A stretch of 13,899 bases of DNA from DAINRZ01 sp964634885 (GTDB taxonomy: Bacteria; Bacteroidota; Ignavibacteria; Kapaibacteriales; UBA2268), in contig CAZWLN010000085.1 in the NCBI GenBank assembly GCA_964634885.1, forward strand, positions 1-13,899. Reading direction: 5' to 3'. Numbering within the stretch: position 1 is the stretch's first letter; each line of letters starts with the position of its first letter. Shown piece after piece: positions 1 through 6,941 of this stretch. A program made the translations under genes and the position numbers. The notes beneath the pieces were generated by a model. That model searched no databases and was not told the origin of the DNA. It was given only the letters and a program-made list of their open reading frames with translations.

Positions 1-175
1 ACCAGCCACCAGCCACTGACCACCAGCCACCAGCCACTGACCACCAGCCACCAGCCACTGACCACCAGCCACCAGCCACTAACCACCAGCCACCAGCCAC
101 TGACCACCAGCCACCAGCCACTGACCACCAGCCACCAGCCACTAATCACTAATCACCAGCCACCAGCCACCATTC
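1..175. repeat. Heptamer-based tandem repeat (21-bp higher-order period)
   Basis: Twenty-five consecutive 7-bp words fill positions 1-175 without a gap. The basic 21-bp unit is two ACCAGCC heptamers followed by ACTGACC. The third word varies (ACTAACC at 78-84; ACTAATC at 141-147 and again at 148-154; ACCATTC at 169-175). The array continues off the left edge and runs right up to the stop codon of the UDP-galactopyranose mutase gene at 174-176, so it lies just downstream of that operon. The opposite strand reads GGCTGGT repeats and contains the octamer GCTGGTGG about 14 times. The forward strand can be translated without stops, but the reading is a pure 7-residue repeat and I do not call it a gene. 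Confidence 0.97.
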
Positions 176-1301
176 ACCCCTCTTTACAAATCTCTGTCCT
201 GAAGAATTGGAGGGCAACCCCGACGATCTGGTCCATATTGTAATACTTATAATTGGCAAGCCTGCCGATGAACGAAACCGTATCCTTTAACTTTTCGGCT
301 TCCTTAAGGTACAGGCCGTAACGTTCCTCATTCTCGTTCCTGGGAATGGGGTAATACGGTTCTGTCAGCTCTTTGACATGTTTTTTCGAATACTCATAAG
401 CGATTGTCGTTCCGTGATGTTCCTGTCCGGTCAGGTGCCTGAACTCGGTAATCCTGGTGTAAGCTTCACTGTTGGGGTAATTGACCTGAGCTGTTTCCTG
501 GAAGCAGGAATACTTTTCGTGTCTGAACTCAAATTCCAGGCTGCGGTAAGGCAGCTCGCCGTGAATATAGCCGAAATAGCGGTCGATATTTCCGGTGTAT
601 ATCAGTTTGTCGAATCTTACATCATTCACAACATCTGCAAAATCGGCATTGAGGAGGACGTGTATATTCCTGTGTGAGAGCATCGCTTCAAACATACGGG
701 TATAGCCGTGCAACGGCAGGCCCTGGTATTCATCCTGGAAATACCTGTCGTCGCGGCTGATGAAAACCGGAATGCGCGCTGTAACCGAAGAGTCGAGTTC
801 TTCGGGTTTCAGTTCCCATTGTTTAAGGGTATAGCCATAGAAAATGTTCTCATATATGTAATCGGCAAGGGTCTTCAGGTCATTGTCCGGAGTCTCGCGC
901 AGTTTGAGGATTGGAATCTTCAGCCCCTCGCCGAATGTGTCAATCAGTAGCTTTTCGTATTTATCCGCCTGTTTCGTGGGAAAAGCCAGATGGATCGAAT
1001 TGAGGTTGAAGGGGACAGGTACTTTCTTTTCACCGATTACAGCCAGGACTTTGTGTTCATAGCGCCTCCACTGTGTGAAGTTGCTGAGGTAGTCCCACAC
1101 CTTCCTGTTGTTCGTGTGGAAGATGTGAGGCCCGTAGCGGTGGCAAAGGATGTGGTTGTCGTCGTAAAAATCGAAGGCATTGCCTGCAATGTGATTGCGG
1201 GAGTCCACAACGATTACCTTCTGCCCGAGTTGTGAAGCGATGCGTTCTGCCAGTACAGCGCCGGCATAGCCTGCTCCCACTATCATATAATCATATTTCA
1301 T
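174..1301 (-). CDS. glf: UDP-galactopyranose mutase
   Basis: This flavoenzyme interconverts UDP-galactopyranose and UDP-galactofuranose in the cytoplasm, supplying Galf for surface glycans. The 375-residue length is normal for bacterial Glf. Visible features are the N-terminal FAD-binding Rossmann motif VGAGYAGAVLAE (8-19), HRYGPHIFHTN (54-64), the substrate-loop segment YGYTLKQW (155-162), which contains the conserved Trp162, the RIPV and DDRYF blocks (176-187), and the C-terminal GRLANYKYYNMDQ (346-358), which carries the conserved Arg and Tyr of the family. The ATG start overlaps the stop of the upstream flippase gene by 4 nt (ATGA), which implies translational coupling. It is the last gene of the minus-strand operon, and a tandem repeat follows its stop directly. 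No glycosyltransferase for Galf is visible in the window. Confidence 0.97.
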   Translation of the reverse strand: MKYDYMIVGAGYAGAVLAERIASQLGQKVIVVDSRNHIAGNAFDFYDDNHILCHRYGPHIFHTNNRKVWDYLSNFTQWRRYEHKVLAVIGEKKVPVPFNLNSIHLAFPTKQADKYEKLLIDTFGEGLKIPILKLRETPDNDLKTLADYIYENIFYGYTLKQWELKPEELDSSVTARIPVFISRDDRYFQDEYQGLPLHGYTRMFEAMLSHRNIHVLLNADFADVVNDVRFDKLIYTGNIDRYFGYIHGELPYRSLEFEFRHEKYSCFQETAQVNYPNSEAYTRITEFRHLTGQEHHGTTIAYEYSKKHVKELTEPYYPIPRNENEERYGLYLKEAEKLKDTVSFIGRLANYKYYNMDQIVGVALQFFRTEICKEG

Positions 1302-2719
1302 TTCTTGAAGTATCCCATAATTTCAGTAACGGTAATTGTTTTAAAAGCCAGGTTCAAAGCGGCATAAATTACTATCGACAAGGAACCGGCGACGATGGCG
1401 TACAGTCCCGCCTGCCAGAGAAAATAGCCTGCGGCGCAGGACAGGGCTGCAAAGAGGGACAGTTTAAGCAGGCTCATGACATAGACCTTTTTCATAATCC
1501 TGTAAATGAAGATCACCAGTGTGGCTGCAATGGAGAATTCTGCCATCATTGTCGCAAGGCCTGAGCCTTCCGGGCCCATTAATGGAATTAGTATGTAATT
1601 GCCGGCGAGGTTGACAATGGTCCCGACAATTATTGCATATGTCGAATATCTTTCATATTTCCATGACAGAAGGGGAACGGTAAACGCCGTGTTAACAAAA
1701 ACAAAGAACGACGCCCCCATCAGGTACTGAAGCACGGGAGACGAAGGTGCAAACTCCGCCCCGAAAACAGTATGGATAATAAATGGCGCAAAGGTCAGAA
1801 TTCCAAGAGTAATGATGCAGCCGAGAAGGAAGATCAGTAAAGTATATTTTTCCATGGCCCTGTGCCTGTCTTCGGCCGTTTCGGAACGGGACAGCAAAGG
1901 GAAAAATGCCTGTTGTATTATGCTTGAAGGTAAAATTGCAAGGACGTATATTTTGGTGGCAGCGTTGAAAATGCCGGTGGCAAAGTCTCCGGCTTGTTCT
2001 GTCGGCGCCATTATCTTGAGCATATTAATGCTAATGGTATTGAGCACTGTTACGAAGAAAATGTAATATGCAATATGAATTGTGGATTTGAGGATGGTTT
2101 TCAGGAATCGCAGGTCCAGTTCAGGTTTGTACATCCCGAACTCTTTAATGTAAAGTATTATCAGCCAGATTGAATTGACGAACGTGGTACCGGTGAAAAC
2201 GGATATTGCGAACACAGTGTCGGCAATTCCATGGACAAAAAGGTATATGCCGACAAGGTTCAGAAGGCTCGTGAGTACCTGCCTGACAGCCAGCACTCCC
2301 ATCCTTTCGATGCCCAGGTAAACCCAGTCGATCAGGAAGGCATTGGCAAAGACAGACATGGCTGCAATCAGGTAAACCGTTTTCACGTTGGCGGATAGAT
2401 TGACCTGGCCGATTATTACTACATAAACCGCAAATACTAATGCTGACAGGATGAGCCGGGCAGTATTTATATTGTTGACATATTTGGGTATCAGGCCCCT
2501 GTCCTTTGCTATCTCTCTCGAACCAAGAGTATTGAATCCCAGGTTGGAAAACAGCATCAGGTAAACTGTAATTGAATTGGCAACTCCGATGATGCCGAAG
2601 CCTTCAGGCATGATGGTCCTTGCCAGGTAGGCGTTGGCAAGGAACAGAAGGCCCTTGCTCGTTATCTCGGCAAAAGTTAAGGAGAAGAGGTTACTGATTA
2701 TTTTTCTGGCAGTTTTCAA
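1298..2719 (-). CDS. Polysaccharide flippase, Wzx/MOP superfamily (TTG start)
   Basis: This is a predicted inner-membrane transporter of lipid-linked oligosaccharides (Wzx/RfbX type, polysaccharide biosynthesis protein family). Its 473 residues are typical of the family and contain about 12-14 hydrophobic helices spread from residue 12 to near the C-terminus. The N-terminal block with FSLTFAEITSKGLLFLANAY and the motif LIPLMGPEGSGLATMMAE in the second half match known flippases. The start must be TTG at 2719-2717: an in-frame TAA lies two codons upstream, and the next ATG is at residue 37, which would remove the first helix. The gene begins 15 nt after the branching-enzyme stop and overlaps glf by 4 nt. 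The substrate cannot be read from sequence; a Galf-containing O-antigen or exopolysaccharide unit is inferred from glf. Confidence 0.93.
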   Translation of the reverse strand: MKTARKIISNLFSLTFAEITSKGLLFLANAYLARTIMPEGFGIIGVANSITVYLMLFSNLGFNTLGSREIAKDRGLIPKYVNNINTARLILSALVFAVYVVIIGQVNLSANVKTVYLIAAMSVFANAFLIDWVYLGIERMGVLAVRQVLTSLLNLVGIYLFVHGIADTVFAISVFTGTTFVNSIWLIILYIKEFGMYKPELDLRFLKTILKSTIHIAYYIFFVTVLNTISINMLKIMAPTEQAGDFATGIFNAATKIYVLAILPSSIIQQAFFPLLSRSETAEDRHRAMEKYTLLIFLLGCIITLGILTFAPFIIHTVFGAEFAPSSPVLQYLMGASFFVFVNTAFTVPLLSWKYERYSTYAIIVGTIVNLAGNYILIPLMGPEGSGLATMMAEFSIAATLVIFIYRIMKKVYVMSLLKLSLFAALSCAAGYFLWQAGLYAIVAGSLSIVIYAALNLAFKTITVTEIMGYFKK

Positions 2720-2734
2720 TCTTTACCGGCCTGT

Positions 2735-4468
2735 TCAGGTGTTAAACGTCAATTCGCGCCACCATTCCAGTTCCAGTTCCGGGAAAACGGGGTTTCTCTG
2801 TTCCGTTTCTTCGAGGTAATTCTCTTCGTCGGGTTCCAGTGTCCCGGTGCCGGAAAACTTCTCTGCCAGGTCACACAGTTTGTTGAAATCGGAGTGATGG
2901 TACGAAAACCTTTGCTCGGAGTAATCCCTGGCAGATTGGGTGTATATCAGGAATTGCCAGTCGGAAGCATGCATCAGCATCATCTCCCTGAGCGCCTGTG
3001 TAATGATACGCCTGAGTGTGCCTGTAATTTTGTCCGGTGGGAATTTGGAATAAATTGCCCGCAATCGGTTTTCGTCGTTGTAAATTGTCTCCCAGGTCCA
3101 TGTGGTTTGATAGCCGCTCCAGACGTCGTGGTTGTTCTTTTCGCCCCATGATCCCTCGGGAATGGACACGACCTCATCCGGTTCCATCCTGTAAAGTTGT
3201 TCGGACGCGGTAGCGGTTGTAAGATAGGGGGAATTGTGGAGGCCCCTGAGTACGTGCCTGATGAATTCAGGCCCTTCGAACCACCAGTGGCCGAAAAGTT
3301 CTGTGTCGAACGGCACACATAGTGTGGCGAATTTGTTCTTACGGTTATTATAGTAATTGGTTGTGTTCTCACAATTGTGTATGAAATGGTTGGCCTGGTG
3401 GTCGAGCTTGTCTAAGGTCCAATCGGGATGATAGAGTGTTTTGTACATCATGTCCGCTTTGGAATCCGTTACCCTCCAGTATCTCAGTTTCGACTCCATG
3501 TGCTTTTTGTGGAAATCGAGGTAATCAGGTTCTGCCGGGTAACCGATGGTGCCGCTCCACACCTGCATCGCAATGTGATGGTGGCGCGAGAAGACGGCAG
3601 CAGTGCCGTACTGTACTTTCTCGCTTGAACTTACGTTGTAAATGCTCAAGGGCGTCTTGTCGAACGAGTTAGGTTTCGGTTTGTAGCCCGGAGATTTAAC
3701 ATGAACAAATTTATCTTTGCTGCCGTCGGTGAAAACGCCGATCGGCGACAGGCGTTTGATCAGGTTCTCGTCGGTAAAGAAGTATTCGATGTCATGGGCG
3801 GCGAGGAATTGCTCGACGCCGGGCCTGAGTTTCGGGTAATGGAAAGGAGCAACCGGAATCAGTGACTTCCATTCATAGCTGGGCCTGTAGGCACATTCGG
3901 GGAGCCAGATGCCGCGGGGATGCCTGCCGAAGTGCTTTTTATAGTTCTCGACAGCGGCTTTGATTTGCAGGTTAATGCTGTTGTCGGTGCCGAGCAGAGG
4001 AAAGTAACCGTGGGTTGCGCCGCAGGTGGCAATTTCGATGACACCCCGGTCCTGAAGGTTCTTAAGGCTGCCTACAACGGAGCTGTGGTACCTGTCGGTA
4101 AAGTCCTGCCTCCGGTCTAAGTACCACTGGCGCCAGAACTGCGTCAGCCAGATGTGGTGAGGGTCGTAGCCGCGGCTGCGGAAGGCTTTCTCGTCTTTTT
4201 CCGCCGCAGCGATTTTCTCGTCGCAGTAGAGGAGGAAGATGCGCTTGAAGTCTTCGTGTTCCAACTGCTCGCACAAAACGGGGGAGATGTCCATCGTTAC
4301 TTTTGCCTTGATGCCTTCGGCGTCGAGGTCGTTGAAGACGTTCATCAGTGGAATGTAGCATTCCGACACTGCTTCGTTCAGCCAGTCCACACCGTGGGGC
4401 CACACACCGTGGTGCAGTACCCAGGGCAGGTGGGTGTGTAACACTAATACAAAATTGCCTGAATGCAT
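2735..4468 (-). CDS. GH57 1,4-alpha-glucan branching-type enzyme
   Basis: This is a glycoside hydrolase family 57 protein with a DUF1957-like C-terminal region. Characterised relatives of this type form alpha-1,6 branches in alpha-glucans. From the ATG at 4468 it has 577 residues. Motifs in order: HTHLPW (11-16); ATHGYFP (151-157); GIWLPECAY (186-194), whose Glu191 matches the catalytic nucleophile; PFDTELFGHWW (386-396), whose Asp388 matches the acid/base; and HASDWQFL (500-507) in the helical C-terminal domain. An in-frame TTG lies five codons upstream (4483), but the sequence TTGAGGAA around it looks like the Shine-Dalgarno for the ATG, about 9 nt away, so I choose the ATG. Being first in an operon with a flippase and glf hints at a role in a surface or storage glucan, but the product is not known. 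Confidence 0.92.
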   Translation of the reverse strand: MHSGNFVLVLHTHLPWVLHHGVWPHGVDWLNEAVSECYIPLMNVFNDLDAEGIKAKVTMDISPVLCEQLEHEDFKRIFLLYCDEKIAAAEKDEKAFRSRGYDPHHIWLTQFWRQWYLDRRQDFTDRYHSSVVGSLKNLQDRGVIEIATCGATHGYFPLLGTDNSINLQIKAAVENYKKHFGRHPRGIWLPECAYRPSYEWKSLIPVAPFHYPKLRPGVEQFLAAHDIEYFFTDENLIKRLSPIGVFTDGSKDKFVHVKSPGYKPKPNSFDKTPLSIYNVSSSEKVQYGTAAVFSRHHHIAMQVWSGTIGYPAEPDYLDFHKKHMESKLRYWRVTDSKADMMYKTLYHPDWTLDKLDHQANHFIHNCENTTNYYNNRKNKFATLCVPFDTELFGHWWFEGPEFIRHVLRGLHNSPYLTTATASEQLYRMEPDEVVSIPEGSWGEKNNHDVWSGYQTTWTWETIYNDENRLRAIYSKFPPDKITGTLRRIITQALREMMLMHASDWQFLIYTQSARDYSEQRFSYHHSDFNKLCDLAEKFSGTGTLEPDEENYLEETEQRNPVFPELELEWWRELTFNT

Positions 4469-4580
4469 ATCATTATTCCTCAATTATTCAATAAACCACA
4501 TTCTATTTCCGGCGTAACCGACAGGGAGGAGGCTTATTCGCGCTATCCATTCTTCTGCGGTTTCTCCGGGATATTAACGA

Positions 4581-4592
4581 TTATCATGATAA
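4581..4592. promoter_or_regulatory. 12-bp perfect palindrome, possible operator
   Basis: TTATCATGATAA is its own reverse complement. It lies about 115 bp upstream of the branching-enzyme start, in the non-coding gap from which the polysaccharide operon runs left and the X/Y array runs right. A dimeric regulator site is a reasonable guess, but chance is possible in an AT-rich gap. Confidence 0.35.
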
Positions 4593-4607
4593 ATACTTAT
4601 ATCAGGA

Positions 4608-4661
4608 TAACAGGAAATATCAGTTATTTCAAATCAAGGCAAATATAAATATTTCCTGTTA
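4608..4661. repeat. 13-bp perfect inverted repeat with 28-bp spacer
   Basis: TAACAGGAAATAT (4608-4620) is the exact reverse complement of ATATTTCCTGTTA (4649-4661). The AT-rich arms, long loop and missing U-tract argue against an intrinsic terminator, and both neighbouring transcription units point away from this spot. It could be a pair of protein-binding sites or a trace of an inserted element. The rest of the gap from 4469 to 4705 shows no supported gene. Confidence 0.6.
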
Positions 4662-4705
4662 ATCAGCGCGGGAAAAAATTGAGAATGCAGTAATATTGTT
4701 TGCAG

Positions 4706-4814
4706 GGGGATGAACGGCGTTTTTCCCGAATCGGGCAGCATCGACGGCGCTGTCGGCTTCGGGCAAAATATCATTATTAGCTGTGACTTATCTTCTCTTT
4801 GTGTGTCACTGTAA
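4706..4814 (+). pseudogene. Relict or ancestral copy of the Y tail / X leader
   Basis: From GGGGATGAACGG at 4706 this segment matches the end of Y2 (8786 onward) and its downstream leader, through to the X start codon. Read in the Y frame it gives MNGVFPESGS at the start and FGQNIIISCDLSS near the end, with a TAA at 4812-4814. Y2 instead stops at TGA four codons earlier (TGT in this copy). Nothing to the left resembles the Y module. Two readings are possible: the truncated end of a lost upstream Y copy, or the original X upstream sequence that became fused to Y copies when the unit was duplicated. GC-rich third codon positions favour an origin as coding sequence. It is unlikely to be expressed as a protein. 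Confidence 0.7.
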
Positions 4815-4894
4815 ATATTATATATTGCATTTTATATTTTACTAATTATAAAAATTGAAATAACTATTTAAAAATAAAAAAAATAGAGGCCGTT
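4815..4894 (+). promoter_or_regulatory. AT-rich leader and RBS of X1
   Basis: This AT-rich stretch ends in AGAGG (4885-4889), a Shine-Dalgarno five nt before the X1 ATG. A possible sigma-70-like pair is TTGCAT (4825-4830) and TATAAA (4847-4852) with a 16-nt spacer, but the second box is not kept in the otherwise nearly identical leader of X3, so the promoter call is weak. Confidence 0.35.
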
Positions 4895-6202
4895 ATGAAA
4901 AGAGCGTTATATTTATTCGTAATGTTAATTCCTGTTTTACTGTCTGCCCAGGCAGGCACACTCGGCCTCGATGTAGTCTGGCAGAAGGAAATCCCCGGCC
5001 TCGACGTCAGCCAGGCGAAGTTCTCAGCCGACGGCAGGTACCTCTACCTCGCTGTGGGTACCGAAATCAGGAAAATGTCCGTGGAAACCGGCGAAGTCGT
5101 TTCAACGTTCGATAATACTGGTTTACCGTCTATAGCTGAACTCTATCATATGAACGTATCCAGTTTAGGCAACTATGTTTATGCAAATAACGGTAATGGT
5201 GAAATATGCATTTGGGACACAAAGACAGAACGGCCCTATAAGACAATACTATTCGGAGAAAGAGGTAAAGACTCGACTGCAAATTGCGTCATTATGACGC
5301 CTGACGAAAAATATCTCTTAATATGTATGGCAATAAAGGACGGTAGCGACAATCATCCAAATTATGTGACTGTCTATGACTTGGAAACAGAAGTACAAAT
5401 AACAAAAATATATGTTCAGGGGCATATTGATCTTATTCAACTCTCTCACGACGGCAAACACTTTGTTACGGGTACATCGTACAAGAATTATATGAACGAA
5501 TACTACAACCGCTTAGTTCTCTGGAGCACGGATTCAATGAAACAGGTGGCTGTCTTGGAAGATGTGAAAGCCACATATAGCGGTTATTCGAAATTATGTT
5601 TTTCTCCTGATGATAAGTATTTAGGATGCAATAGAGAAGAACCAATAAATGGTAGCTATTACGCTGCAATTTTTAATTTATCATCAAATAAAATGATTAT
5701 AAATTCTGATATTGAAAGGCAATGCAATAACGTTGTATTTCTACCAGATAACCAACACTTCTTATTTAATTATTTTACATGGGGCGGTGATCATGATTTG
5801 GAACTACATAGTTATACAGAAATGATTAAAAATTATAAATATGCTGTCGGTATAATTGAAACATATGATTCAAATGGAGTATGGAAAATTTTTGCTTGTA
5901 GAATTCCAAATTTCATGATGTTAACAAATACTACATCTGCTGTCTTTGAAAATCCTGATAATGACGTTACTTTGAATATAGTTGATAACAACATATTGGT
6001 TTCATTTACTAATTCGGTTATCGTGCCAATTGTTATTACTATCTATGACCTTATCGGAAATACCGTTCATCAGGAAACGATAAATGAACTTTCAATTGGA
6101 AGTACTTACCAGGTTAATGCGGAACTACCATCAGGACTGTACATAAGTAAGATTCAATCAGGTGAAAAGAACTATAATTTTAAATTTGAGATTGTGAGGT
6201 AA
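4895..6202 (+). CDS. X1: secreted beta-propeller protein with T9SS C-terminal domain
   Basis: The 435-residue protein has a signal peptide (MKRALYLFVMLIPVLLSAQ, cleaved near 19-20). WD40-like propeller blades follow from about 25 to 350, with recurring patterns such as FSADGRYLYLAV, LSHDGKHFVTG and FSPDDKYLG followed by a strand naming a state (ICIWDTKTE, LVLWSTDS). The last 77 residues (359-435) contain ITIYDLIGN and LPSGLYISKI, typical of the type IX secretion sorting domain, so the protein probably crosses the outer membrane and is displayed or released. The substrate or partner is unknown. The Y1 Shine-Dalgarno (GAGG, 6196-6199) lies within its last codons, 3 nt before Y1. Residues 1-70 and 182-224 are shared with X2; 224-345 is variable and AT-rich. 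Confidence 0.88.
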   Translation: MKRALYLFVMLIPVLLSAQAGTLGLDVVWQKEIPGLDVSQAKFSADGRYLYLAVGTEIRKMSVETGEVVSTFDNTGLPSIAELYHMNVSSLGNYVYANNGNGEICIWDTKTERPYKTILFGERGKDSTANCVIMTPDEKYLLICMAIKDGSDNHPNYVTVYDLETEVQITKIYVQGHIDLIQLSHDGKHFVTGTSYKNYMNEYYNRLVLWSTDSMKQVAVLEDVKATYSGYSKLCFSPDDKYLGCNREEPINGSYYAAIFNLSSNKMIINSDIERQCNNVVFLPDNQHFLFNYFTWGGDHDLELHSYTEMIKNYKYAVGIIETYDSNGVWKIFACRIPNFMMLTNTTSAVFENPDNDVTLNIVDNNILVSFTNSVIVPIVITIYDLIGNTVHQETINELSIGSTYQVNAELPSGLYISKIQSGEKNYNFKFEIVR

Positions 6203-6205
6203 ATC

Positions 6206-6838
6206 ATGTATAAATATTTGATAATACTCGTCATAGCCACAGCCACACTGTATTCACAGGACTTCGAACCTTCGCAGCGCGCTTTTCACCCGGACGCAAA
6301 CAGTACTTCCACATTTTTCATCAATGCCGAATCCCCCAAATACAAGGCCAGGAGCGTCATCAGAGGGTGGCAATGGGGCGGGAGCCGCCGTTTCACGCAG
6401 GGTGTGCTGTGCCATACCCACGAAGGTATAGATGCAATCAATCTTTCTTCAATATCCTATACGACTTTTGTCGATAGCTGCGAACTGTTCCTGCATCCCT
6501 GGGGCTATACGCACTGCGTAGGCCCGGAACCGCTGAATGCAAGGGGGATACAATATGAACCCACGCTTCTTCTGAATCCGGACAATCCCGACAGCCTGAT
6601 TATAAGGCAGGGAGACACTACACTACCCGTTTTCGGTTTCCTTACGAGAAGAGGTTTCATACCGGAATTCGGAGACCCCAATTTTAACCGCTTAATTATA
6701 GACGACTCCCTTAACGGTGAAGTAATCCTTGCCGACCCCTGGCCCGATTATATGCTGGGGATGAATGGCGTTTTTCCCGAATCCGGCAGCGTAATCTGCG
6801 CTTTCAGCTTCGGGCAAAATTTCATTTTTTATCTGTGA
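6206..6838 (+). CDS. Y1: short secreted protein, N-terminal module of Y3
   Basis: I do not recognise the family. The 210 residues start with a signal peptide (MYKYLIILVIATATLYSQ). Residues 19-188 match the start of Y2 and Y3; marked blocks are WQWGGSRRF, GVLCHTH, HPWGYTHCVGPEPLNARG and FGFLTRRGFIPEFGDPNF. After MNG (186-188) it changes to a 22-residue tail (starting VFPESGS) that Y3 lacks. Compared with Y2, the last part carries a 1-nt insertion that shifts the frame, so its stop lies at a different site. No T9SS domain is present, unlike X1. It may be a truncated copy of Y3 made by tandem duplication, or a free-standing form of the module. Its intact coding and strong SD (GAGG, 6 nt before the ATG, coupled to the X1 stop) suggest that it can be translated. 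Confidence 0.7.
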   Translation: MYKYLIILVIATATLYSQDFEPSQRAFHPDANSTSTFFINAESPKYKARSVIRGWQWGGSRRFTQGVLCHTHEGIDAINLSSISYTTFVDSCELFLHPWGYTHCVGPEPLNARGIQYEPTLLLNPDNPDSLIIRQGDTTLPVFGFLTRRGFIPEFGDPNFNRLIIDDSLNGEVILADPWPDYMLGMNGVFPESGSVICAFSFGQNFIFYL

Positions 6839-6941
6839 CTTTTCTTCTCTTTATGTGTCACTAATATTAAGTATTTTGCATTTTCTATTAAATGTTTTAG
6901 TAAAGATATTTACTATATTTTAATAAGAATTAGGAGTAATA
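6839..6941 (+). promoter_or_regulatory. Leader and RBS of X2
   Basis: This 103-bp AT-rich spacer aligns with the other leaders only near GTGTCACT and TTGCATTTT and then diverges. It ends in AGGAG (6932-6936), five nt before the ATG. No terminator hairpin is visible between Y1 and X2, so read-through across the array is possible. Confidence 0.35.

Larger units (their letters stand above)
4706..6756 (+). repeat. Tandem unit 1 (leader, X1, Y1)
   Basis: First of three direct repeat units in tandem, 2051 bp from one GGGGATGAAYGG boundary to the next. It holds the relict Y tail, an AT-rich leader, X1 and the conserved part of Y1. It is collinear with unit 3: the same offset of 4078 bp holds from the middle of X1 through Y1, with no net indel. 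Confidence 0.9.

Noticed and set aside
1..175. CRISPR array or repeat protein
   Set aside because: Repeats are contiguous 7-bp words with no unique spacers, and the translated reading is a simple 7-residue repeat with no start in view.
378..1564. Plus-strand ORFs of 80-110 codons opposite glf and the flippase gene
   Set aside because: They lie entirely or largely inside well-supported minus-strand genes, have low-complexity or improbable compositions and no recognisable features.
2871..4441. Several ORFs of 61-130 codons in other frames of the GH57 gene
   Set aside because: Shadow frames of a gene with clear catalytic motifs; no ribosome-binding sites or domain signatures.
4608..4661. Intrinsic terminator
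   Set aside because: Arms are AT-rich, the loop is 28 nt, there is no T-run, and no gene ends towards it.
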